From Chthoniobacter flavus (GTDB lineage Bacteria; Verrucomicrobiota; Verrucomicrobiia; Chthoniobacterales; Terrimicrobiaceae), in NCBI GenBank assembly GCA_945903555.1, contig CAMDOJ010000008.1, forward strand, positions 1 to 25,031: a stretch of DNA of 25,031 bases, given 5' to 3'. Made by a program: the position numbers and the translations under genes. Position 1 is the stretch's first letter; each line of letters opens with the position of its first letter. The notes below the pieces were generated by a model. The model searched no databases and was not told the origin of the DNA. It saw only the letters and a list, made by a program, of their open reading frames with translations. This document shows positions 8,061 through 15,420 of this stretch, piece by piece.

Positions 8061-9053
8061 CTACCTCGACGTAGGCGAATTGGGGGAGATGTGGTTTTGC
8101 AAAAATTCCGTGATCCGAGCTTGTGCGCCTCGAGCCGCATTGCCTAGAAAGATGATGTGTCCAGCATCAGGTAGGGGAAGGAAGAGGGCGTTGTCCACAA
8201 GCGAGGCTGCGGCTTCGGCCTGCACGAAAGGAACGAGCTTATCTTTTTGACCATGCACGATAAGGATGGGCGCTTGGACTTCCTTCAGCAGGTGAAGGGA
8301 GATTGCGGGCACTTGGAGAAGGTCGTTGTGCAGACCTTTAGCACGGGGACTTGTCGGTATGAGGGCATCAATCCAACTTTCGAAATATTCCGACTGGGAG
8401 GGGTCATCCAAAATTGATCCCACCCAAGTGGTTTTCTCTTCTGGAGTGCCAATGGTGGTAAAGTCGAATGCGAGCCCGAGAGAGTCCGCGAGAGAGTGAC
8501 GGAAAAAACGCATGGTGGCGAAGTCGGTTGGGGGAACGAAGGGAGGCACGTCCATGGGGGCCGTGACCGCAGATACCAGTACGAGAGCGGTGGTGCGATT
8601 AGGAAAAAGATGGGCAAATTCGCTGGCTACTGCGGCTCCGAATCCCTCGCCGATTACGGCGACAACCGGGATAGAGAGTTTTTCGAGGAGTCCGGCGGCG
8701 ACCTCCGCTTGCTTCCTTGGCGTATCTCCCATCGAGAGGGGGGTACGCAAGTATCCGGGACGGGAGAAAGCAAGGACCTCAAATCCCTCCATCTCGAGAA
8801 ACCCTCCTAAATGGGAACCTGCATCGTAGCCGCCTCCGGTATCGTGAAAAACGAGAACGGTCGGGCCATCGCCGCGCCGAATGTATTCCACACGGCCGGA
8901 AGGGAGGGAAGCCAGTTGGGATCGCTCACTAAGGGCACTCATTTTTTCTGCACGCCAAGATTGGATCGAAGCTAGCAAAACCCCGAATGCCATGAGAAGG
9001 AACGCACCAAAAATAAAAGCCAACTTCAGAAGAATGCGGGTTTTTTGAGCCAT
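8061..9053 (-). CDS. Membrane-anchored alpha/beta-hydrolase-fold protein lacking the nucleophile
   Basis: A 330-aa protein with an N-terminal membrane segment (about residues 8-30) followed by an alpha/beta-hydrolase fold: a VLVFHDTGGG oxyanion-loop segment (67-75), a nucleophile-elbow position, a variable cap, and HGQKDKLVP with the acid Asp271 and DAGH with His299. The elbow reads G135-E-G-F-G139 where active enzymes have GxSxG, so Ser, Cys or Asp is replaced by Gly137 (codon GGA). This suggests a non-hydrolytic member or altered chemistry. ATG 9053 lies 1 nt after the LptF/G stop; an open frame extends upstream to 9149 but would run inside the permease gene. It is probably anchored with its domain outside the cytoplasm. 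Confidence 0.75.
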   Translation of the reverse strand: MAQKTRILLKLAFIFGAFLLMAFGVLLASIQSWRAEKMSALSERSQLASLPSGRVEYIRRGDGPTVLVFHDTGGGYDAGSHLGGFLEMEGFEVLAFSRPGYLRTPLSMGDTPRKQAEVAAGLLEKLSIPVVAVIGEGFGAAVASEFAHLFPNRTTALVLVSAVTAPMDVPPFVPPTDFATMRFFRHSLADSLGLAFDFTTIGTPEEKTTWVGSILDDPSQSEYFESWIDALIPTSPRAKGLHNDLLQVPAISLHLLKEVQAPILIVHGQKDKLVPFVQAEAAASLVDNALFLPLPDAGHIIFLGNAARGAQARITEFLQNHISPNSPTSR

Positions 9054-9054
9054 A

Positions 9055-10167
9055 TCAGCGTTTAGCAAGGCGGACGAACAACCAGATTCCAATCGTGATG
9101 AAGAGGAGGTTTGGAATCCAAATGAGGAACTGCGGGAAGGCGGCGGCATTTCCTCGGAATGTGTCGGCCATGATAAAAAAGAAAAAATAGCTGAATGCGA
9201 CTACAATGCTAAGGCCGAAGCCGACTGACGTTTCCTTGCGGTGGGTGGTAACGCCGAGGGGAATGGCGATGAGGGCAAAGGCGATACATGAGAGGGCAAT
9301 CGAAAAGCGCTTATTGAATTCCACCAGCGTTTCGAGGTGTTTTTTCCCATCGGTTTTCGAGAGTAGGTCAAAGAGTTCAGGCAGCGTGTAGGAGCTGAGG
9401 CGTCGGCTCTTGGATTGCGCATTTTTTAAAAATTTGTCGAGCTGGAGTGGGAAGACGCCTTCCTGCATGACGATACCCTGTTGGATTTTCGAGAGATCGC
9501 TCGGATTTTTGTCATCTCGTTGTTCGAAGCGTGCATCAAAAAGCCGCAGTAAGAGGCGGGAATTTTCGATGTCCGGAGTGAGAACCCCTTCGCGGGCAAA
9601 GACCATTTTTGTGGGGTATTGGTCCTCGTTTATTTCAAAAACGAGGATGTTTTTTAGGTGGTTACCATCCTTACCACCCACATAAACCCGTCGATCTGGA
9701 AACTGATCCACGACCTCATCCGCGCGGAAGAGGGATATGGGATTATTGGTTGCGATATCCACAACAGCTCGTGTCATGGCCTGCTCGGCCCGTGGAGCCA
9801 CATCCGCATTGATCCAAAAGCAGACCGCCGAGAGAGCTATCGCAATCGCAAAAACGGGCATGCAGATCCTAGGAATACTCACGCCATTGGATTTCAAAGC
9901 GACCAGCTCGCTATCCGCGGACATTCTTCCAAAGAAGAGAAGGATGGCGGTGAGAAAGCCCCAAGGGATGGTGAAGGTAAGGGAGAACGGTAAGACTAGG
10001 GCCATGAAGGCCAGCACAGTGGCAATGGGAACGTCGGGGTTATTGATGAGAACGTTGAGGAGTTCTTTAAAAATATTTCCCAATACCAGCACGAGGCTGA
10101 GAATCAATACGCCGATTACTGCCGTGAGCAGGACGCCCGAGGCAATGTAGCGGTCGATGATTCTCAT
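9055..10167 (-). CDS. LptF/LptG-family LPS export permease
   Basis: A 370-aa permease of the YjgP/YjgQ family (PF03739). It begins MRIIDRYIASGVLL, the typical start of this family, has three N-terminal membrane helices, a periplasmic beta-jellyroll-like domain (about residues 125-270, including RVYVGGKDGNHLKNI), and three C-terminal helices ending at the C-terminus. Such proteins, with LptB, extract lipopolysaccharide from the inner membrane and pass it to LptC and LptA. Only one copy is visible here; the partner permease and the ATPase are not in the window, so whether it is LptF or LptG is left open. It supports a Gram-negative envelope with LPS. It lies between accA (19 bp) and the alpha/beta-hydrolase-like gene (1 bp). 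Confidence 0.88.
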   Translation of the reverse strand: MRIIDRYIASGVLLTAVIGVLILSLVLVLGNIFKELLNVLINNPDVPIATVLAFMALVLPFSLTFTIPWGFLTAILLFFGRMSADSELVALKSNGVSIPRICMPVFAIAIALSAVCFWINADVAPRAEQAMTRAVVDIATNNPISLFRADEVVDQFPDRRVYVGGKDGNHLKNILVFEINEDQYPTKMVFAREGVLTPDIENSRLLLRLFDARFEQRDDKNPSDLSKIQQGIVMQEGVFPLQLDKFLKNAQSKSRRLSSYTLPELFDLLSKTDGKKHLETLVEFNKRFSIALSCIAFALIAIPLGVTTHRKETSVGFGLSIVVAFSYFFFFIMADTFRGNAAAFPQFLIWIPNLLFITIGIWLFVRLAKR

Positions 10168-10186
10168 CTTGAAAAAACCAGACCGG

Positions 10187-11143
10187 TCATTCTTCGAAGA
10201 CTCCCATCGCGCGGAATTTATTGTAGCGCGCGGCGAGGAGTTGATCGATAGGGATCGTCATGAGGGTCTTTAATTCCTGAGTCACGGATGTTCTTAAATT
10301 GTTCGCGGCGGCCTCGGGATCGCAGTGAGCGCCGCCGATTGGTTCGGGGATGACACCGTCCACGAGCCCCATCGCGATGAGATCCGGAGCGGAAAGTTTA
10401 AGGGCGGCGGCGGCCTCGGCTGCATGCTTGCGGTGTTTCCATAGAATGGCCGCGCATCCTTCGGGACTGATGACCGAGTAGTAGGCATTTTCCAGCATGA
10501 GAACGCGGTCGGCCACGCCGATGCCCAAGGCACCGCCGGACCCACCTTCGCCGATAACGATGGAGACGATGGGCGTTCGTAGGACCATCATATCACGGAT
10601 ATTGACAGCGATGGCTTCGGCGATGTGGCGTTCCTCTGCACCGATGCCGGGATAGGCCCCAGGGGTGTCGATGAGGGCGACAAAAGGTAAGCCAAACTTT
10701 TCGGCGAGACGCATGAGACGAAGGGCCTTGCGGTAGCCCTCTGGATGCGGGCTTCCAAAGTTGCGGTAGAGGTTTTCTTTGGTATCACGGCCCTTTTGCT
10801 GCCCGATGATCACGCATCGAATACCATCAATCGTTGCGAGGCCGCCTGGCATCGAAGGATCGTCGCCAAAGAGGCGGTCGCCCTTGAGTTCAATGAAATC
10901 CGTGCAAGCCAGACGAATGTAATCAAGAAAAAACGGACGCTCGATATGGCGCGAGATTTGAACGCGTTGCCATGCGTTGAGATTGCCGTAAATGGTGTTA
11001 CGAGTGGCCTCAATTTTTTTTTGCATCATGGCAATTTCCCCTGAAAGATCTATGTGGCGATCTTCGGACTGTTTTTTTAGCTCATGGAGCTTTTGCTCGA
11101 GTTCGATGATGGGTTTCTCAAAGTCCAAGGTGGTCTTGCTCAT
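10187..11143 (-). CDS. accA: Acetyl-CoA carboxylase carboxyltransferase subunit alpha
   Basis: A 318-aa alpha subunit of the carboxyltransferase that, with AccD, moves carboxyl from biotin to acetyl-CoA and makes malonyl-CoA for fatty acids. The N-terminal helix FEKPIIELEQKL, the RHIERPFFLDYI segment, GDRLFGDD, the KGRDTKENLYRNFGSPHPEG segment and the oxyanion-hole region GEGGSGGALGI are all present, and the length matches E. coli AccA (319). ATG 11143 (MSKTTLDFE) was chosen because it matches the family N-terminus; an ATG at 11212 would add 23 residues that overlap the LysM gene. The zinc-binding AccD is not in the window. No Shine-Dalgarno is seen. It lies 7 bp after the LysM gene. Confidence 0.96.
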   Translation of the reverse strand: MSKTTLDFEKPIIELEQKLHELKKQSEDRHIDLSGEIAMMQKKIEATRNTIYGNLNAWQRVQISRHIERPFFLDYIRLACTDFIELKGDRLFGDDPSMPGGLATIDGIRCVIIGQQKGRDTKENLYRNFGSPHPEGYRKALRLMRLAEKFGLPFVALIDTPGAYPGIGAEERHIAEAIAVNIRDMMVLRTPIVSIVIGEGGSGGALGIGVADRVLMLENAYYSVISPEGCAAILWKHRKHAAEAAAALKLSAPDLIAMGLVDGVIPEPIGGAHCDPEAAANNLRTSVTQELKTLMTIPIDQLLAARYNKFRAMGVFEE

Positions 11144-11150
11144 GGGCGGA

Positions 11151-11996
11151 TTATTTGATGGTGAGTGGGGTTCCTGATTTGAGTAGGGCGAAGATGTCGT
11201 TGAAATCGGCAAGGCTTAGGACGATGCCTGGTGGGTTTGGGGGGATCGTGCCATCCGCCGCTGGCGTTGGCGTGGGTCGGATGGTCGTGCCGCCGGGATT
11301 GAGTAAAACGAACCGCTCGGTTTCAGCATAGTCTTTGGCTCCGAAAGCGACGCGTGTCTCGCCTTTACGGGCCACGCGATCAGCGACCTTGGCTTCGAAT
11401 TCGCCCTTGGATGCTCCCCCTGTGAGAGTGAGAGATACGATCGGATATTCCTTAAAAAATTCCCCATGGTTCAAGACGGTGAGAGTGGATTTGTCTCGGT
11501 TCAAGACGGCGGAGGTATTGAGCGAGGGGATAAGGAGTAGCTGGCCGATCTGGAGATTGGTGCTTGAGAGTTGATTGACCCAATAGATCTGCTCGACGTT
11601 GTTCTTTGTAACAGAGGCGATCTTGGCTAGGGAGTCGCCTTTTTTGACGGTGTAGACGGTGTTCGCGGGAGTCGCGCCAGTGTCCCGAAAGAGGACGAGA
11701 TTGATCCGACCGAGTGCGGCGGTGGCTTCCGGAAGGCGGACAGAATCCGGAAAAGTTGTGATGAAGTTTTTAATACTCTCTCGTGCATCGATGGTGTCCA
11801 TGGCGGCGGTGGGCTTAAGTGCATCCCAAGCCGCTACGCTCTGATCCGGGGTCGGGCTGGGAACCGGTGTGGGCGGTGCCATTTGCTCGATGATGTCCAA
11901 TTTTTTATCTTTGTAGTAGAGGTCGTATACAAAATAGGCACTCCCGCCTAAAACGGCGGCGACGAGCAGAAGAATAGTGAGAGCTTTGAAAATCAT
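11151..11996 (-). CDS. LysM protein with a degenerate L,D-transpeptidase-like domain
   Basis: A 281-aa protein with an N-terminal membrane segment (residues 4-26), a Pro/Thr-rich linker (41-50), a helical stretch, and a LysM peptidoglycan-binding domain at about 114-157 (YTVKKGDSLAKIA ... IGQLLLIP). The C-terminal part (about 162-281) follows the layout of YkuD/ErfK L,D-transpeptidases: short strands (STLTVLNHGEF, YPIVSLTLTGG) and the ending LSLADFNDIFALLKSGTPLTIK, which parallels the region after the catalytic motif. However, the SHGC motif is absent and the whole protein has no cysteine, so transpeptidase activity is not expected. It is probably a periplasmic, cell-wall-binding structural protein. 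Start ATG 11996. Confidence 0.75.
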   Translation of the reverse strand: MIFKALTILLLVAAVLGGSAYFVYDLYYKDKKLDIIEQMAPPTPVPSPTPDQSVAAWDALKPTAAMDTIDARESIKNFITTFPDSVRLPEATAALGRINLVLFRDTGATPANTVYTVKKGDSLAKIASVTKNNVEQIYWVNQLSSTNLQIGQLLLIPSLNTSAVLNRDKSTLTVLNHGEFFKEYPIVSLTLTGGASKGEFEAKVADRVARKGETRVAFGAKDYAETERFVLLNPGGTTIRPTPTPAADGTIPPNPPGIVLSLADFNDIFALLKSGTPLTIK

Positions 11997-12047
11997 AAAA
12001 TACTTGAGAATTCTACCCCTTGCCCAAGGAGAATGAAAATACGTAAA

Positions 12048-12572
12048 TCAAACTAGGCCACGTCTTGTCCACTCGGCGACGTTGCCGCCTGCGGAGCGTT
12101 GGATCATTTCCATCGAAAATTTTAGCAGGCAAACCTCCCAAGCGTCATCCACTCCAGCGATGAGAACGCCGAAGGGGTCAGCGATCCCACGAATCTCATC
12201 TTCCAGCCGGTCGGTGGCGGATTCCATCGACTCATGGAGCACTTTTTCGGAAAGGTCGGTTTTTTTAAATTGGAATCCGTAGCGAAGGATGCGGGCAACG
12301 GAAGCGTTGGATTCCAGCCAATCGGCATAGTCACGGGCTTCATCACCGAAGCCATCCAAAAGCAACTTTCTGAAATGCGAAGGGGAAAGAATCCGAGGGC
12401 GTTCGGCCTCGATCATGCCGGAACGAACCCTCACGCAGTTCACCTCATCCAAGGGCTCGGTAAGGAGGGTGAAGCTGAATCGCGTGGCTCCGAATGTCTC
12501 AATGGCGCTTTTCGGGCTTACCACGACGCGCGTATTTTCCATCGCGTAATTGAAGTCGTGATCTTTAAACAT
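12048..12572 (-). CDS. Conserved-looking hypothetical protein
   Basis: The function is not recognised. A 174-aa soluble protein, acidic overall, beginning MFKDHDFNYAMENTRVVVSP, with no signal peptide or membrane segment. The first half looks like beta strands (RFSFTLLTE, VNCVRVRSGMI), and the second half is helical (DRLEDEIRGI, AWEVCLLKFSMEMIQRSA). I have a faint memory of similar proteins in Verrucomicrobiota but cannot name a family. A second in-frame ATG (MENTRV) is possible. It is the seventh gene of the leftward array, separated by 34 bp from the tiny membrane-peptide gene, and a possible promoter ends just before its ATG. Confidence 0.7.
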   Translation of the reverse strand: MFKDHDFNYAMENTRVVVSPKSAIETFGATRFSFTLLTEPLDEVNCVRVRSGMIEAERPRILSPSHFRKLLLDGFGDEARDYADWLESNASVARILRYGFQFKKTDLSEKVLHESMESATDRLEDEIRGIADPFGVLIAGVDDAWEVCLLKFSMEMIQRSAGGNVAEWTRRGLV

Positions 12573-12580
12573 AATTCCAA

Positions 12581-12610
12581 TTTATACGGACTGCATGGCG
12601 ATTCAATCAA
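12581..12610 (-). promoter_or_regulatory. Possible internal promoter immediately upstream of the hypothetical gene
   Basis: On the minus strand TTGATT (12610-12605) and TATAAA (12586-12581) are 18 nt apart. The -35 box overlaps the stop codon of the small membrane-peptide gene. Initiation about 7 nt after the -10 box would fall near 12574, almost on the ATG at 12572, so any transcript would be leaderless or nearly so. Confidence 0.35.
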
Positions 12611-12762
12611 TTCCCTGCGGGCGAGATTGGCGGAGCAATAACCTTCACGGATAGCTTCGCTGGGGGAAGTATGTAGGGTGCCGCGGAGAGAAGCACATAG
12701 AGCAAGAGAGTCGCGAGGGCGAGGTAGGGCAGTGGAGCGCAGGCGCGTTCGGTGGAAATCAT
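12607..12762 (-). CDS. Small membrane peptide, 51 aa
   Basis: A short gene whose ATG overlaps the plsC stop in an ATGA tetranucleotide (12762-12759), the same coupling used by plsC, cmk and aroA. The product has one clear transmembrane segment, about residues 11-29 (LPYLALATLLLYVLLSAAP), followed by a short Pro-rich tail (YILPPAKLSVKVIAPPISPAGN). The first ten residues are polar. It could be a single-span envelope peptide; no family is recognised. Support comes from the stop/start overlap, the hydrophobic composition and the fit to the gap before the next gene. An 89-codon frame in the same place (12518-12787) runs into both neighbours and looks like a shadow. Confidence 0.6.
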   Translation of the reverse strand: MISTERACAPLPYLALATLLLYVLLSAAPYILPPAKLSVKVIAPPISPAGN

Positions 12763-13373
12763 GAGATCTGGAGGTCGGCGATCGCATGCATCACCCGGTC
12801 GCTCAGGTTTTGGTATGTTTCACGCGAAGGGTTGGAAATTTCTTCTGGTGTAAAGTGAATCGGATCGCCGATCACGACGGTGATTTGAGAAAGGTGGAGG
12901 CGCTTGGCATTTTTGGGATAGGCATCGTAGGCTCCGAAAATTCGCATAGGCAGGACGGGAGCGCCGGTTTTTGCAATCACCAAGCCGATCCCAGCGCGGG
13001 CTGGTTGCAAGAGGCCGTCTTTCGAGCGGGTTCCTTCCGGGAAAAGAACGATGCCATGACCGGCCTTCACTTTTTTGATGACCTCACGCAAGGCCGACAT
13101 GTCGTTGCCGTCACGTTCGACGGGAATGACATTCATCGCGGGAAAAAGCGGACCGAAGAAAGGCCATTTGAGAAGGGTATTGCGGGCGAGATAGTAAACA
13201 CCGCGACGGCTACAGATGCCCGCCAGTGGTGGATCAAAGAAGCTCGAGTGGTTGACGGCGATGATGAGCGGACCGGACTCCACCATGCGTTCGGGATGCA
13301 CCACCCGCATGGTGAAAAACATCCGCGCGAAGAGTTTCGCTAGGTTATAGAAAATATTGTAAACAATCGTCAT
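12759..13373 (-). CDS. plsC: 1-acyl-sn-glycerol-3-phosphate acyltransferase (PlsC family)
   Basis: A 204-aa acyltransferase that should convert lysophosphatidic acid to phosphatidic acid at the inner membrane. The catalytic HX4D motif is NHSSFFD (His42, Asp47), and FPEGTRS (111-117) is the glycerol-phosphate-binding motif. VIPVERDG and GAPVLPMRIFGA are also typical of the family. The N-terminal hydrophobic stretch may lie in or on the membrane. Start and stop overlap by 4 nt with cmk upstream and with the small membrane-peptide gene downstream. A cmk-plsC order is common in bacteria, which supports the call. Confidence 0.92.
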   Translation of the reverse strand: MTIVYNIFYNLAKLFARMFFTMRVVHPERMVESGPLIIAVNHSSFFDPPLAGICSRRGVYYLARNTLLKWPFFGPLFPAMNVIPVERDGNDMSALREVIKKVKAGHGIVLFPEGTRSKDGLLQPARAGIGLVIAKTGAPVLPMRIFGAYDAYPKNAKRLHLSQITVVIGDPIHFTPEEISNPSRETYQNLSDRVMHAIADLQIS

Positions 13374-14014
13374 CGCGGATGAAGACCAGCGGCAGCAAGA
13401 AGTTGGAAGATTTTTTCAACAACACCATCGAGAGTGAGGTGGGAGGTGTCCACGACGCAGGCGCCCTTCGCAATCTGGAGTGGCGCCTCGGCGCGGGTGG
13501 AATCCTGTTTATCGCGCAAGTCGATGCTGTCCGTCTGGCCTTCAGCGGCACGCCGGAGGCGACGAATTTCGGGGGTTGCGTCGAGATAAAATTTGTGCGG
13601 GGCATCGGGAAAAACAGCCGATCCGATATCGCGGCCTTCCATCACCACATCGTGTTCGTTCACGAGGGCGCGCAGGCGTGCGACAATGAGATGGCGGACG
13701 GCGGGAATCGCGGAGACAGTGGAAACCGAGTTGTTGACGCTACTTTCTTTCAACTCGGCATCTGGGATTTGAGCGTTGATGCGGATGAAGGATTCGCCCT
13801 CGGCATTGAATCCGCAACCCAGATCCATTGATTCGATGGAGGTTTTCACGCTGTCTGAATGGGAGGGATCAACACCTTGTCGAAGCAACTCCCATGTCAC
13901 AGCGCGGTACATCGAGCCCGAGTTCACGTAGGAAAATCCGAGGCGGCGGGCGAGTCGCTTGGCGACGCTGCTTTTTCCCGAGGCGGCTGGGCCGTCGATG
14001 GCGATAATGGTCAT
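13370..14014 (-). CDS. cmk: Cytidylate kinase
   Basis: Phosphorylates CMP and dCMP with ATP, recycling CMP released by phospholipid and RNA turnover. The P-loop is GPAASGKSS (residues 8-16); SGSMYRAVTW and GRDIGSAVFPDA are the NMP-binding signatures; DSTRAEAPL matches the late RD-x-DS-R-x-x-PL region of the family. Length 214 aa, slightly below E. coli Cmk (227), because the segment after RRLRRAAEGQ is short. It overlaps aroA and plsC by 4 nt each; the aroA-cmk order is widespread, commonly followed by rpsA, which is absent here. Confidence 0.95.
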   Translation of the reverse strand: MTIIAIDGPAASGKSSVAKRLARRLGFSYVNSGSMYRAVTWELLRQGVDPSHSDSVKTSIESMDLGCGFNAEGESFIRINAQIPDAELKESSVNNSVSTVSAIPAVRHLIVARLRALVNEHDVVMEGRDIGSAVFPDAPHKFYLDATPEIRRLRRAAEGQTDSIDLRDKQDSTRAEAPLQIAKGACVVDTSHLTLDGVVEKIFQLLAAAGLHPR

Positions 14015-15420
14015 GGTGTTGGTGATTTGAATCCGCTGAGAACTGGGGTGCTTCCCTTGATGTGGCCGCCTTTTTGGATGTGACGGAGGGCTTCAGCAAA
14101 GCCGGGGTAGGAGGTATTCACGCAAGCGGCATCCTCGATGATGGTCTCGCCCTCCGCAAACAAGCCCGCGACAGCGAAGGCCATGGCGATGCGGTGGTCG
14201 CCGTGGCAAGGAAGCCTAGCGCCCTTGAGCGGCGAACCGCCGGTGATGGCCATGCCGTCTGGGAATTCCTCCACGGTCACACCCATTGCTCGAAGATTAG
14301 AGGCTACGGCAGCGATGCGGTCGGTCTCTTTGACTCGAAGTTCCGCCGCATCGCGTATGATTGTGATGCCATTGGCCAGCGCCGCCGCAACGGCGATCAC
14401 GGGGATTTCATCGATCACGTTTGGGATCTCAGCCCCGCAAATCGTGGTGGCTTGGAGTGTGGTGCCCTTGATGTCGATATTTCCCACTGGTTCGCCGTGA
14501 AGCGAGGTTTCAATGACCTCGCGAATGCGGGCACCCATACGAATGAGCACGTCAATGATTCCAGTGCGCGTGGGGTTGAGTCCAACGTCCTTCACTAATA
14601 AGCGCGACCCAGGTTGGGCTGCCGAGGCGACGAGCCAGAATGCGGCGCTGGAAATGTCACCAGGAATAGCGAAGTCCCTCGACTCCGGGATTTGCCCGCC
14701 TTCAATGGTGGTGCGGACTTCCAAGAGGTGGCGGGTTTTTGGAGAGTTGGGATTTTCCCAGATTTCCTCACGTTTTGTTTTGATGAGGAAAAACTCGAAC
14801 ATCCGCTCGGTATGGTCTCGCGAGCGGACATTCTCGATCACCGTGGTTGTCCCTTTTGCAAAGAGACCGGCGAGAAGAACGGCGCTTTTCACTTGGGCGC
14901 TTGCTACGGGAAGACGGTAGGTGATGCCGTGAAGTGCCCTGTCGCCCTCGATGCAAAGCGGTGGACACGACTTGTCGCCATCAGCGGAGAGCTCGGCGCC
15001 CATCTCGCGAAGGGGGTCGATCACGCGTTGCATCGGGCGCTTCGAAAGTGAGTCGTCACCGACCATGCGGGAGCGAAATCCCTGCGCGGACAGGATGCCT
15101 GCCATGAGCCGCATGGTCGTTCCGGAGTTGCCGCAATCGATATCTCCGAAGGCTTTCGTAAATCGGCCGGAGTTGCCTACCACCACGAGTGTTCCAGGTT
15201 CTGGAGACTCAATAAAAATACCGAGTTGGCGCATGGCTTTTGCGGTGCTTTGGCAGTCTTCTCCCTCTAAAAAATTGGTAATCGTGCAGGCTCCATTTGA
15301 GAGTGAGGCTAGAAGAACGGCTCTGTGAGAGATGCTCTTGTCCGGTGGGACGGTGATCTCGGTATCTATGCGGGCCGCCTTGCGGGATTTGAGTGTGGTT
15401 GTTTCCTTGGATGCCATCAT
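14011..15420 (-). CDS. aroA: 3-phosphoshikimate 1-carboxyvinyltransferase (EPSP synthase)
   Basis: Sixth step of the shikimate pathway: transfers enolpyruvyl from PEP to shikimate-3-phosphate. Motifs seen are PPDKSISHRA with the essential Lys28, DCGNSGTTMRLMAG (residues 95-107, the PEP-binding loop), SAQVKSAVLLAGLFA, DISSAAFWLVA, RVKETDRIAA and HGDHRIAMAFAVAG. The product is 469 aa, somewhat longer than E. coli AroA (427); the extra length is mainly an insert near KTKREEIWENPNSPKTRH and the tail after the HIQKGG segment. The GNSGTT loop is closer to the Bacillus-type than the E. coli-type sequence. The start is the first of two adjacent ATGs, which overlaps the tyrA stop. Confidence 0.96.
   Translation of the reverse strand: MMASKETTTLKSRKAARIDTEITVPPDKSISHRAVLLASLSNGACTITNFLEGEDCQSTAKAMRQLGIFIESPEPGTLVVVGNSGRFTKAFGDIDCGNSGTTMRLMAGILSAQGFRSRMVGDDSLSKRPMQRVIDPLREMGAELSADGDKSCPPLCIEGDRALHGITYRLPVASAQVKSAVLLAGLFAKGTTTVIENVRSRDHTERMFEFFLIKTKREEIWENPNSPKTRHLLEVRTTIEGGQIPESRDFAIPGDISSAAFWLVASAAQPGSRLLVKDVGLNPTRTGIIDVLIRMGARIREVIETSLHGEPVGNIDIKGTTLQATTICGAEIPNVIDEIPVIAVAAALANGITIIRDAAELRVKETDRIAAVASNLRAMGVTVEEFPDGMAITGGSPLKGARLPCHGDHRIAMAFAVAGLFAEGETIIEDAACVNTSYPGFAEALRHIQKGGHIKGSTPVLSGFKSPTP

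Noticed and set aside
12518..12787. 89-codon minus-strand frame spanning the gap after plsC
   Set aside because: It overlaps both plsC and the downstream hypothetical gene; the 51-codon frame with an ATGA joint and a transmembrane segment explains the gap better.
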